DNA of 64,000 bases, from the NCBI GenBank assembly GCA_944323165.1, contig CALURK010000006.1, positions 1 to 64,000 on the forward strand. Direction: 5' to 3'. Positions 1 to 7,814 of this stretch are shown one piece after another. The translations under genes were made by a program, and so were the position numbers. The notes beneath the pieces were generated by a model. It saw only the letters and a program-made list of their open reading frames with translations, was not told where the DNA came from and searched no databases. Position 1 is the first letter of the stretch. Each line of letters opens with the position of its first letter. Source of the DNA: Candidatus Gastranaerophilales bacterium. GTDB taxonomy: Bacteria; Cyanobacteriota; Vampirovibrionia; Gastranaerophilales; Gastranaerophilaceae.

Positions 1-731
1 AAATTAAGCCCCTTGCAAAATTGAGCGTAATTGACAAGATAAGCGTCTGTATATGTATTGTCAATAATGGCGCTGCTGTGTGACATACACTGCAACAAAC
101 GCTCTAATAAGATATGCGTATTTATTGACAATACGACTTTTCCAAGTTTTGCGGATAATGCCAAAGGTATATTATAAAAGGGTTTTAGGTTGTTTATTAA
201 GAAGAAATTATTTTTATTTTCTATAACCTTTTTTGCCGTTTTTTCAATAATTTCAAGGGTTTGAGGCGTTAGTTGTGGCAAATTAGACAGTTTATAATCA
301 GCCCAGTTGGGGGAGAACTTAAGCATGTTATACTTATTAAATGCAATACTATAATAGTTGTAAACGCTTATTATACCTTTGTTTTCAAGACTTTTGAGCC
401 TGTTAAAATCCGATTCGCTAGTTGTTGCAAAATAATAGACAAACATGCCTGTAAACGGCTCATAAGCCCATATAGTCGGCAGGTTAAGCAATTTGAATAA
501 TAGAAGGTTACACGCAATACCTATGCATGGTTGAGAAGGATACACTAATCCTAAATATTGCTTTTGCTCAAGGTAATCTAAAACACACGCTGTGTTTGCA
601 TTTTTAACTACATCAGTTAAGAATTCGTCATCAAGGACAACATCGTAGATAAATCCGGGTTTCCTACCCTGATTTATTTTCTTTTCTTGCTTAAGCCGAA
701 AATCGGCTGGATTAAAAGTTTTTTTGACCAT
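1..731 (-). CDS. Unknown protein of the integrated element, cut by the left window edge
   Basis: An open minus-strand frame of 243 codons runs from the ATG to the window edge with no stop, so the C-terminus is missing. The start is chosen because GGAGATGAG lies about 10 nt upstream. The N-terminus is basic (MVKKTFNPADFRLKQEKK), and residues about 60-85 form a hydrophobic stretch that contains two cysteines (PSQPCIGIACN). I do not recognise a family. It is divergent from the candidate replication gene and shares the repeat-rich spacer with it, which suggests both belong to the same mobile element. Membrane association is possible but not shown. Confidence 0.6.
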   Translation of the reverse strand, partial: MVKKTFNPADFRLKQEKKINQGRKPGFIYDVVLDDEFLTDVVKNANTACVLDYLEQKQYLGLVYPSQPCIGIACNLLLFKLLNLPTIWAYEPFTGMFVYYFATTSESDFNRLKSLENKGIISVYNYYSIAFNKYNMLKFSPNWADYKLSNLPQLTPQTLEIIEKTAKKVIENKNNFFLINNLKPFYNIPLALSAKLGKVVLSINTHILLERLLQCMSHSSAIIDNTYTDAYLVNYAQFCKGLN

Positions 732-799
732 TTTTTCTCATCTCCATTAATGTATAGACATAATAAAATGTAATAATTTAATTTCGGAGAATAAAAATA

Positions 800-828
800 A
801 AAAGGTAATTACATTGTAACTACCTTTT
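800..828 (+). terminator. Hairpin with A/T flanks
   Basis: AAAAGGTA and TACCTTTT form an 8-bp stem, extended by TTAC/GTAA after one mismatch, followed by TGTTTTG. It could terminate transcription in either direction. Confidence 0.4.
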
Positions 829-875
829 GTTTTGTCTATTATTGAGATGACCAAACGGTCTTAACTTCTTTGGAA

Positions 876-897
876 GGTTGGGCTTCCCAACCTGTTT
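876..897 (+). terminator. GGTTGGG hairpin followed by T run
   Basis: GGTTGGG-CTT-CCCAACC followed by TGTTTTTC is a compact intrinsic-terminator shape. The second copy of module B keeps the T run but has a poorer stem. Confidence 0.45.
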
Positions 898-1121
898 TTC
901 ATTGCCATAATAAAATATAATAATTTAATTTCGGAGAAAAGAAAAAAAACAAAAAGGGGAGTTGCCCTACCTTTGGAAGGTGGGTTTGTTTCAACCTGTT
1001 TTTCATTGCCTAATGATAATTGAACATGAATAAACAATAACTAAACAATAAATAAACAATAGATAGGAGCTTTTACATTAGCCTTAAATGTAATAAATAT
1101 AAGACTTTTGAGCTTTTGAAA

Positions 1122-1263
1122 ATTGCACAATGGTAACAAGTAAATTGCACTATAGTAACAATTTGATTGCAACAAGGTAACAAATTTTTTGCACTATGGT
1201 AACGTTATAATTGCAGTATTGTTACTTGTTTTGAGGCGATTATTGCAGAATAGTTACAATTCC
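1122..1263. repeat. 22-bp iteron array (six copies)
   Basis: Copies begin at 1122, 1144, 1166, 1188, 1210 and 1242. The first five are spaced by exactly 22 bp, two helical turns, so a protein would bind one face. The consensus is close to ATTGCAnnATrGTAACAA; the last two copies have GTTAC instead of GTAAC. Such arrays bind Rep initiators in theta-replicating plasmids or repressors of mobile elements. The adjoining downstream gene is the natural candidate for the binding protein. Confidence 0.75.
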
Positions 1264-1319
1264 CTGATGTCTATGAGTTCAAATTATTAAAGTTAATTAG
1301 GTGTATTTGATATATAATT

Positions 1320-2342
1320 ATGTTTATGATATCAGAAATGGAATTTATGCAAGGTGAAATACAATCGCACAGTGTCGATGTTTTAGACAGTTCTTTAGCC
1401 TTGATTCGCTCGGCTATGTCTGTTAGAGATATTGATTTTATTACTAATAAAATTGAGTTTGTCGTAAATGACCAAGAACAATATGATAATCTTAACACTA
1501 TAATAGATTGTGCAATGACAACTTTCACTAATTATTATTATGTTGCAGGTGAAAATTATGTAGAACATCCATATTATGGTGTAACCCTTAGAGTGGGTGA
1601 ACCTTTAGCGGATTATCATAAAAATTATTATGATAATAATCCATTATTTAATTTAGAGTACAAAAAGCTTTCTGATACAAGCAAACAAATATCATTCTCC
1701 ATTAAAAATAAAGACAAATGTAGGCAAGCACTTGATGAATATTGCTTTAGTTACGGTTGTGATTGTGTTTTTAATGAAGAATGTAATACTCTCACATGTG
1801 AAGCACAAAATGAGGCTTTGTATAGTTTACTAACAGCCAATGCTTACAATCTAAGCAATTTTATTGTTAACGATATAAAATATATAAAAGCTATTTGTTA
1901 CAATGAATCCCTTAATAAACTTTCAGTCGTAAGTATAGATATTAATTTAAGCAAGGATAACAAACTTATTTTTAAGGGTGTGATATCTGCTAATGAGTTT
2001 GTAGAAGAATATAATGCAAATGACATAAAAGACAATACAAAAAAAGAACCTAAAACTCCTAAAAACAAGCCAAAGAAGGTAAGAAAACACTTCTCACCAA
2101 ACGTACAAGAATTGTACAATTTCATTAAGATGTACGCAAAGGCTCGAGATTATATGATATATCCTTCTGAATTAATTGGAGAGAAGCCAACAAAACTATA
2201 TGATAAAATGGGAACTCTTACTACTATGGTTAACCGATTAAATGAACAATACCGGGAAATGATACTTGATGAGTCTGTAACCCTTATGCGATATGATAAG
2301 ACCTTAGAATGTTACATGATAAAAGATATTTGGGATAACTAA
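1320..2342 (+). CDS. Candidate iteron-binding replication/regulatory protein (340 aa)
   Basis: I do not recognise the sequence with certainty. It is an acidic, tyrosine- and asparagine-rich protein with a lysine/proline-rich linker at about residues 245-260 (KKEPKTPKNKPKKVRKH). After that comes a C-terminal helical segment that could be a winged helix. It begins about 57 bp after the last iteron, the position usually held by a plasmid rep gene. No strong Shine-Dalgarno is visible before the first ATG; alternative ATGs lie at codons 3, 7 and 10. A replication-initiator role is inference from position only; an element regulator is equally possible. Confidence 0.5.
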   Translation: MFMISEMEFMQGEIQSHSVDVLDSSLALIRSAMSVRDIDFITNKIEFVVNDQEQYDNLNTIIDCAMTTFTNYYYVAGENYVEHPYYGVTLRVGEPLADYHKNYYDNNPLFNLEYKKLSDTSKQISFSIKNKDKCRQALDEYCFSYGCDCVFNEECNTLTCEAQNEALYSLLTANAYNLSNFIVNDIKYIKAICYNESLNKLSVVSIDINLSKDNKLIFKGVISANEFVEEYNANDIKDNTKKEPKTPKNKPKKVRKHFSPNVQELYNFIKMYAKARDYMIYPSELIGEKPTKLYDKMGTLTTMVNRLNEQYREMILDESVTLMRYDKTLECYMIKDIWDN

Positions 2343-2383
2343 ACTGTTATTTACAGAATAACAAGTTTCTAAATTACAATATG

Positions 2384-2412
2384 GCTACTATTCAATAATA
2401 GTAGCTGTTTTA
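2384..2412 (+). terminator. Intrinsic terminator of the 340-aa gene
   Basis: GCTACTATT-CAAT-AATAGTAGC is a perfect 9-bp stem, followed by TGTTTTAG. Confidence 0.6.
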
Positions 2413-2427
2413 GTATGCCTAAATTTT

Positions 2428-2452
2428 CAGAATAACAATAATAGTTATTCTG
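2428..2452. other. Perfect stem-loop upstream of the 52-aa gene
   Basis: CAGAATAAC-AATAATA-GTTATTCTG has a 9-bp perfect stem and no T tract. CAGAATAAC also occurs singly at about 2355, so it may be a protein-binding site rather than a terminator. Confidence 0.4.
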
Positions 2453-2504
2453 GTTATCGTGGTCGGTCAAACTCCTAGAGTACACAACGATAGGAGATAA
2501 CGCA

Positions 2505-2663
2505 ATGACAAACCTAATGAACAATTCCGATGTAACATTCATCGTAGGTAAAATTAAAGTAATAGTTCACACACCTTCTCTTGAAACTACTGATAAGGAA
2601 AACAAAAGACAGTTAGCACAATATCTTTATAAGCTTGTTGAAATGAATAACAAAGCTATGTAA
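2505..2663 (+). CDS. Small element protein (52 aa)
   Basis: The frame starts MTNLMNNSDVTFIVGKIKVI and ends NNKAM, with a good Shine-Dalgarno (TAGGAGATAAC) just upstream. It is predicted to have a beta-rich N-terminal half and a helical end (NKRQLAQYLYKLVEM). It is immediately upstream of the serine recombinase. Small proteins in this position are often excisionases or directionality factors, but nothing in the sequence identifies it as one. Confidence 0.55.
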   Translation: MTNLMNNSDVTFIVGKIKVIVHTPSLETTDKENKRQLAQYLYKLVEMNNKAM

Positions 2664-2682
2664 CACTACAATATTAATTACC

Positions 2683-2724
2683 TTAATACGCCCCTTATTT
2701 GTGATATAATACGCAGATAAGGGG
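2683..2724 (+). promoter_or_regulatory. Recombinase promoter inside an inverted repeat
   Basis: A TATAAT -10 box (2705-2710) with a weak TTAATA -35 (2683-2688, 16-bp spacing) is flanked by CCCCTTATTTG (2691-2701) and CAGATAAGGGG (2714-2724), an 11-bp inverted repeat with one mismatch. The right arm overlaps the Shine-Dalgarno of the recombinase. This suggests an operator for repression of the recombinase gene. Confidence 0.5.
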
Positions 2725-2732
2725 TGTTTATT

Positions 2733-4364
2733 ATGACAAAGAAAAAAGCTAGTATTATTGATACCAATAAGGCTGTAGCATATATTCGAGTATCATCAAG
2801 AGAACAAGAGAAGGGTTATTCTCTTTCTGCACAAGAAAAGCTGTTGCGTAAATATGCGGAAGATGAAGGATATGAAATTGTAGAATTTTTCAGAGAGGCA
2901 ATGAGTGCAAAAACTTCTGGCCGTAAACAATTTAACCTTATGCTTAAATACTTAAAATCCCATAACGATGTAAAGAAACTCCTTGTTGAAAAGACAGACC
3001 GCATAACCCGTAATTTTAAAGATGTTGTTACTTTGGATTCTATCGATGGATTAGAATTACACTTTGTTAAGGAAGGCTCTATCATTTCCGAAAAATCTAA
3101 AAGTCAAGATAAAATGATATATGGTCTAAGAGTGGTACTGTCTAAACAATACATTGATAACCTCAAAGAAGAAGCTGAAAAAGGAATTTTGGCGAAGATT
3201 GAAGACGGTGTTTATCCATCAATAGCTCCTGTCGGTTATTACAATACTATGGATAAGAGAGGTAGGCATATAATAGCTGTTGATGAAGATAAGCGAAGGG
3301 TCGTACAAAAAGCATTTTCACTGTATGCTTCTGGTGATTATTCAGCAAAAACCATCAATGACATGCTTTATCCAGAAGGGCTAACAAATAGAAATGGGAA
3401 TAAACTAGCAAAATCAACGGTAGAAAGAATGTTCAAGAATATTTTCTATATTGGGCAATTTGAATTTAAGGGTTTTGTCTGCACAAATGCTCAACATGAG
3501 GGTATTATTGATATAGATACATTTAATGCTATACAAGAACGATTAGGTGGTGTTGTAAGAGCAAGAACTCACGATGTTCAATTCCCATATCAAGGATTAT
3601 TTAGATGTGGTATGTGTGGGGGCTTGCTTACTCCAGAATTAAAGAAAAAGAAAAGTGGCAAAGAGTACATATATTATCATTGTAATGATACACACAAAAA
3701 GGGTTGTAAGAAATTATCTTATATATCCCAAACTTCTATAGATGAAATTATAATTAAGTTATTAAAAAGCTTTAGTATATCGAAAGAGTTATTTGATTCC
3801 ATAAAAAGCTTTATTAAAGAAATTCATGACGATAAGCACGATTATCAAGAAAAGACAGAGGCTAGTATTACTAGGAAAATAGAGCAAGTAAATAAACGTA
3901 TAAGACAAGCCTATGAAGATAAATGTGATGGCACTATAGATGAAGATTTCTGGAGAGAAATCAACAAGTCATATCATGCTGAAAAGACAGAGCTAATTGA
4001 AGCCCTACATAGAGTAAATGAGGCTGATATTAGATTCTACGAAACTTGCGAGAAGTTATTAAAGTTTGCAAGAAATGCTCATCAAATGTTCTTAAATGGT
4101 TCAGTTGAAGATAAGAGATTTATTACGCAAACAGTATTATCGAACGCCACATATTATGACGGAAACTTTGATGTAGAGCTACATCCAGCATTTGATACCT
4201 TATTTAGGTTAGCCAAAGAAAGTAATCATCAAAATTCAACTATCGAACCACCTGAAACCCAGTCAGAGAGCATAAAAAAAGCACCCGAAGGTGCTAATTT
4301 TAAAAATGGCGGGAACGACGAGGCTCGAACTCGCGACCTCATGCGTGACAGGCATGCGCTCTAA
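2733..4364 (+). CDS. Large serine recombinase (site-specific integrase)
   Basis: It catalyses integration and excision of the element through a 5'-phosphoserine intermediate. The N-terminal resolvase domain has the YIRVSS motif, with S21 the likely nucleophile, and conserved arginines in EKTDRITRN. A recombinase domain follows (about 160-280, GYYNTMDKRGRHI region), then a zinc ribbon (RCGMCGG at about 290, HCN and GCKK near 317-325) and a coiled-coil C-terminus. The ATG is chosen over an upstream GTG because AAGGGG sits at proper distance. The last ~28 residues (GNDEARTRDLMRDRHAL end) are encoded antisense to the tRNA-Asp terminator and tRNA. The natural stop codon was therefore probably replaced by host sequence when the element integrated. 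Confidence 0.92.
   Translation: MTKKKASIIDTNKAVAYIRVSSREQEKGYSLSAQEKLLRKYAEDEGYEIVEFFREAMSAKTSGRKQFNLMLKYLKSHNDVKKLLVEKTDRITRNFKDVVTLDSIDGLELHFVKEGSIISEKSKSQDKMIYGLRVVLSKQYIDNLKEEAEKGILAKIEDGVYPSIAPVGYYNTMDKRGRHIIAVDEDKRRVVQKAFSLYASGDYSAKTINDMLYPEGLTNRNGNKLAKSTVERMFKNIFYIGQFEFKGFVCTNAQHEGIIDIDTFNAIQERLGGVVRARTHDVQFPYQGLFRCGMCGGLLTPELKKKKSGKEYIYYHCNDTHKKGCKKLSYISQTSIDEIIIKLLKSFSISKELFDSIKSFIKEIHDDKHDYQEKTEASITRKIEQVNKRIRQAYEDKCDGTIDEDFWREINKSYHAEKTELIEALHRVNEADIRFYETCEKLLKFARNAHQMFLNGSVEDKRFITQTVLSNATYYDGNFDVELHPAFDTLFRLAKESNHQNSTIEPPETQSESIKKAPEGANFKNGGNDEARTRDLMRDRHAL
4273..4299 (-). terminator. Terminator of tRNA-Asp
   Basis: On the minus strand AGCACC-TTCG-GGTGCT is followed by TTTTTT. 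It lies just downstream of the tRNA and inside the recombinase reading frame. Confidence 0.75.
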
Positions 4365-4384
4365 CCAAACTGAGCTACGCTCCC
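4307..4384 (-). tRNA. tRNA-Asp (anticodon GTC)
   Basis: The acceptor GGGAGCG pairs with CGTTCCC (one G-U). The discriminator is G and CCA is encoded. The anticodon loop is CTGTCAC with GCATG/CATGC stems, and the T arm GAGTTCGAGCC is canonical. It is intact although the integrated element abuts its 3' end. Confidence 0.95.
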
Positions 4385-4469
4385 ATATTCTACTGTCATT
4401 TCCGTAACCTCGCGGCTACATTTAATAATATAGCTTGCTGAATTTTTTTTTGCAAGTACTTATTTTTTA

Positions 4470-4606
4470 TTACCCAATTATCCTACTATAAATTAATCAG
4501 GTCGGGAATTTATTTGTTGGGTAAATTTCTGTTTAATATAATCATTAAATCTTTTTCATACTTCCAGCTATTCTTAATTCCAAGAGCCGATTAGGCTCTT
4601 TTTTTT
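4470..4606 (+). ncRNA. Possible small RNA ending in an intrinsic terminator
   Basis: Between tRNA-Asp and the ZIP transporter there is an 8-bp inverted repeat, TTACCCAA / TTGGGTAA, with a loop of about 45 nt. It is followed by a strong plus-strand terminator (AAGAGCC-GATTA-GGCTCTT plus a T run, 4582-4606). No gene precedes the terminator on this strand except the recombinase. It may terminate a short transcript; no RNA family is recognised. Confidence 0.25.
4582..4606 (+). terminator. Intrinsic terminator before the ZIP transporter
   Basis: AAGAGCC and GGCTCTT form a 7-bp stem with a GATTA loop and six or more T residues. It insulates the transporter gene from the element. Confidence 0.7.
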
Positions 4607-4644
4607 GTGTTAAAATCTTTATATATAATTATGAGGTGCTTAAG

Positions 4645-5448
4645 ATGATTGAAAACTGGAAAATTCCTTTGTTAATGACTTTTCTTGCGGGGTTTGCAAC
4701 TCTTATTGGCGGATTTGTCACTTTTCTTGTTAATAAAAATAATATGAAAATACTCTCCTTAGGGTTGGGTTTCTCTGCTGGTGTCATGATTTTTGTGTCT
4801 TTTACAGATATTTTGTCTACTGCAGAAGGACTTTTAAAGGAATATTATCCGATTGATTACCACTGGATTATGTTTTGGGGTTTTATAGCCGGAGTAATTG
4901 TTTCTAAATTAATTGATACATTTATTCCTGATCACGTTGAAGAGGATTTAATTTCTGATAATAACGTTGATAAACAATCAAAACGGTCTCATAGAATTAA
5001 ACGGGCTGGATTGCTTACTGCTATTGCTATTGCTATACATAATTTCCCGGAAGGACTTGGAACCTTTTTAGTTTCATCTCAAGATATTACTATTGGAATC
5101 TCTGTTGCTTTCGCGATTGCTCTTCATAATATTCCAGAAGGTATTGCGGTGGCTCTTCCTATTTATAATGCTACGGGTAAAAAAAGAATGGCAATTTGGT
5201 ATTCTTTTTGGACCGGAATGACAGAGCCTATTGGAGCTCTTATTGGTTTAGCTTTATTACACTGGTTCTTGCCTCAGGTTTTTGTAGGTTTCTTTATGGC
5301 GGCGGTTGTTGGAATTATGATTTATATTTCGTTTGATACTTTGCTTCCGCTCTCTCACGAATATGGAGATTGGCATTACGCAATTACGGGAATTATGTCA
5401 GGTATAATTGTTATTTGGGCCAGCTTATTATTATTAAATGGTTATTAA
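4645..5448 (+). CDS. zupT: ZIP-family divalent metal transporter (ZupT/GufA-like)
   Basis: An inner-membrane importer of zinc and related divalent cations. About eight hydrophobic segments span 267 residues. Paired metal-site motifs HNFPEG (132-137) and HNIPEG (161-166) lie in the fourth and fifth helices, and a charged histidine-containing loop lies at about 95-120. The ATG at 4645 is preferred over an upstream in-frame GTG because GAGGTG lies at normal spacing. It is monocistronic as far as visible. Substrate range (Zn, Fe, Mn) cannot be told from sequence. Confidence 0.88.
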   Translation: MIENWKIPLLMTFLAGFATLIGGFVTFLVNKNNMKILSLGLGFSAGVMIFVSFTDILSTAEGLLKEYYPIDYHWIMFWGFIAGVIVSKLIDTFIPDHVEEDLISDNNVDKQSKRSHRIKRAGLLTAIAIAIHNFPEGLGTFLVSSQDITIGISVAFAIALHNIPEGIAVALPIYNATGKKRMAIWYSFWTGMTEPIGALIGLALLHWFLPQVFVGFFMAAVVGIMIYISFDTLLPLSHEYGDWHYAITGIMSGIIVIWASLLLLNGY

Positions 5449-5519
5449 TTCATAGATTTTTATAAGGTTTAAAATAAGTTTTTAATGTATAATTTAATCA
5501 AAAAGAAAGGGAACTTTTT

Positions 5520-7199
5520 ATGACAAATTTATCACCATTACAAATTGAAAGGTTAAAATACCAGCCAAAACTTCCTTCTTCTTTGGCTAATGGTATCAAT
5601 CATCTTATTTCACAAGAAGGGGCTGCAACTGAAGCTGTTGCAAATAAAGACGAAATAAAAGCTTTATTCAAAAATACTTATGGGAAACCAACCGTAACTT
5701 TCCAAACTTCAACTGAATCTGTTGCTAGCAAAGAAAGAAACGTTGGTGTTATATTATCAGGCGGACAAGCTCCTGGCGGACACAATGTTATAGCAGGGCT
5801 TTATGATGCTCTTAAACAAGCAAATCCTAAGAATAATTTATACGGTTTCTTAGGTGGTCCAAGCGGTATTATTGATGGAAAATATGTAGAATTCAATGAT
5901 GAATTTATTAATGATTACAGAAATACCGGTGGTTTTGATATTATCGGATCAGGCAGAACAAAGCTTGAAACTGAAGAACAGTTCCAAAAAGCTCTTGCTG
6001 TATGTAAGAAACTTAACATCTCAGCTGTTGTAATTATCGGCGGTGATGATTCAAACACCAATGCTGCACTATTAGCTGAATGGTTTGTAGCAAATAATGC
6101 AGATATCCAAGTTATCGGATGTCCTAAGACTATTGATGGTGACTTAAAGAACGAACAAATCGAAATTTCATTTGGGTTTGATACTGCTACTAAAACTTAT
6201 GGGGAATTGATTGGTAATATTGAAAGAGATGCTAATTCTGCTAAGAAATATTGGCACTTTGTAAAAATCATGGGTAGAAGTGCTTCTCACGTAGCCTTAG
6301 AAGCTGCTCTTCAAACTCAGCCAAATATTACTTTGATATCAGAAGAAGTTGAACAAAAGAAAATGTCACTGGCTTCAATTATTGATTATATGACTGATAT
6401 TATTGTAAGACGTTCAGAAAATGGCAAGAATTTCGGTATTGCTGTTATTCCTGAAGGCTTAATTGAATTCGTACCTGAGTTAAAGAGTATGATAGCAAAC
6501 TTAAATGATATTATGCCTACATTGGAAAAGGATTCTAAATACACTGATGGTAGTGATGCAGAAAAGATTGCTATTATAGAAAACACATTATCAAGTGAGA
6601 ATGCTTCTGTATTCAAATCTCTTCCAGCACTAATAAAATCTCAATTATTAATGGATAGAGATCCTCACGGCAATGTTCAAGTTTCTAAGATTGAAACTGA
6701 AAAGTTGTTGATTTCTATGATAGAAGAAAAATTAGCCAAATTGAAAAAAGAAGGAAAATATTCAGGTAAATTCTCAACTCAATCACACTTCTTCGGATAC
6801 GAAGGAAGATGTGCATTCCCTTCAAACTTTGATGCTGATTATTGCTACTCATTAGGTTTTAATGCATTTGCTTTAATTAACTTTGGTTTGACAGGTTATT
6901 TATCTTCTGTAAGAAATCTAACAGAACCTGCAAATGATTGGGTTGCAGGTGGTGTTCCTCTTACAATGATGATGAATATGGAAAGAAGACACGGTGAAAT
7001 GAAGCCTGTTATCAAGAAAGCTTTGGTTGAACTTGACGGACCTGTATTTAAGAAATTGGAAGAAAACAGAGAAGACTGGGCTATGAATGACAGATATTTA
7101 TTCCCGGGCGCTATTCAATACTTTGGACCATCATCGGTTTGTGATATCACAACTGTTACATTACAACTTGAAAGCAGTGCTAAGTTAGCTAAAGTGTAA
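5520..7199 (+). CDS. pfp: Pyrophosphate--fructose 6-phosphate 1-phosphotransferase
   Basis: A cytosolic enzyme that reversibly converts fructose 6-phosphate and PPi to fructose 1,6-bisphosphate and phosphate, replacing or supplementing [15 protein letters not shown] (81-89) is the phosphoryl-donor loop. GGDDS (174-178) has the Asp-Asp that marks PPi use rather than ATP (GGDGS). PKTIDGD (202-208) holds the catalytic aspartates. The length of 559 residues fits the long (plant-beta/Borrelia type) class. AAAGAAAGGGAA provides a strong ribosome-binding site. Confidence 0.93.
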   Translation: MTNLSPLQIERLKYQPKLPSSLANGINHLISQEGAATEAVANKDEIKALFKNTYGKPTVTFQTSTESVASKERNVGVILSGGQAPGGHNVIAGLYDALKQANPKNNLYGFLGGPSGIIDGKYVEFNDEFINDYRNTGGFDIIGSGRTKLETEEQFQKALAVCKKLNISAVVIIGGDDSNTNAALLAEWFVANNADIQVIGCPKTIDGDLKNEQIEISFGFDTATKTYGELIGNIERDANSAKKYWHFVKIMGRSASHVALEAALQTQPNITLISEEVEQKKMSLASIIDYMTDIIVRRSENGKNFGIAVIPEGLIEFVPELKSMIANLNDIMPTLEKDSKYTDGSDAEKIAIIENTLSSENASVFKSLPALIKSQLLMDRDPHGNVQVSKIETEKLLISMIEEKLAKLKKEGKYSGKFSTQSHFFGYEGRCAFPSNFDADYCYSLGFNAFALINFGLTGYLSSVRNLTEPANDWVAGGVPLTMMMNMERRHGEMKPVIKKALVELDGPVFKKLEENREDWAMNDRYLFPGAIQYFGPSSVCDITTVTLQLESSAKLAKV

Positions 7200-7214
7200 T
7201 TTGTGTTTTTTATA

Positions 7215-7248
7215 TAAAAAAGGATGTGTTTTAAGCACATCCTTTTTT
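7215..7248. terminator. Bidirectional terminator
   Basis: AAAAAAGGATGTG and CACATCCTTTTTT form a 13-bp stem between the convergent pfp and 160-aa genes. Confidence 0.85.
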
Positions 7249-7249
7249 G

Positions 7250-7732
7250 TTATTTAATTATATTCATTGACTTAATAAGGTTTAGAAGAAGTTCTCTTGT
7301 CTTACCGTAAAGCTTGTATGAATTGATTAGTTCCAGTATAGGTTTCAAATCTTCTAAAGTTTTGGCTCTTAAGACTTTGGGTGCGTATCTGTTATATTCT
7401 TTTTTTACCCCAATATTTTGCTCTAATATTGCGCAAGTCGTGCCGGCATTTTTTGCTTCTCTTTTTAATTTTGCTGCCAGCTTCCGTCTTTCTTTTAAAA
7501 GTTCATTGTATTCAAATTTGTCTTGAGTTGAATAGTAATACCTAAGGTTTTGTTTTTGAGTTGCAATGTTGCTATCTAGTGTATATAAATCTTTTAGGCT
7601 TGCATAAAAATGTTCTTCAGTTTCTGTTAGCGGTATTTTTGTGACTTGATTAGCATTTTGAGATGGAGATTTTGTTTTTTCTCCAAAATTGACTGCTGTT
7701 TTTCTTAAAGTATTTGTTACCATAATATTCAT
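7250..7732 (-). CDS. Unknown tagged protein (160 aa)
   Basis: It is not a recognised family. Near the N-terminus is the short motif AVNFGEK (about residues 13-19), similar to motifs in other unknown proteins of this window. The rest is basic and strongly helical, with many Lys/Glu and a probable coiled coil (EYNELLKERRKLAAKLKREA). No signal peptide or membrane segment is visible. The start is uncertain: two ATGs lie within four codons and neither has a clear Shine-Dalgarno. Confidence 0.6.
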   Translation of the reverse strand: MNIMVTNTLRKTAVNFGEKTKSPSQNANQVTKIPLTETEEHFYASLKDLYTLDSNIATQKQNLRYYYSTQDKFEYNELLKERRKLAAKLKREAKNAGTTCAILEQNIGVKKEYNRYAPKVLRAKTLEDLKPILELINSYKLYGKTRELLLNLIKSMNIIK

Positions 7733-7814
7733 ATTCTAAGTAAAATCTGTAAATATTTTTTTTGCTATTCTATTTGTAATATAATAATTTATTATATAAA
7801 TAAAAGGAGTAGAA

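Larger units (their letters stand above)
759..1010. repeat. Two-module direct repeat
   Basis: Module A (CATAATAAAAT..TAATAATT, then TAATTTCGGAGAA) starts at 759 and again at 906, with one mismatch over about 32 bp. Module B (TTTGGAAGGT..., ending AACCTGTTTTTCATTGCC) occurs at 869-906 and 972-1010. The modules are in the same order, so the segment looks like a partly decayed tandem duplication of about 105-147 bp. Confidence 0.7.
732..1319. other. Repeat-rich non-coding spacer, candidate replication/control region
   Basis: A gene-free stretch of nearly 600 bp. It holds two copies of an AT-rich direct repeat, hairpins followed by T runs, and an array of 22-bp iterons (each listed separately). 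This is the usual make-up of a plasmid-type origin or a regulatory region of an integrative element. That reading is inference from the layout. Confidence 0.5.

Noticed and set aside
273-500. 75-aa plus-strand frame
   Set aside because: It lies entirely opposite the open minus-strand gene that runs to the window edge.
1122-1263. CRISPR array
   Set aside because: The 22-bp repeats are contiguous, without unique spacers of 30-40 bp, and no cas gene is nearby; iterons fit better.
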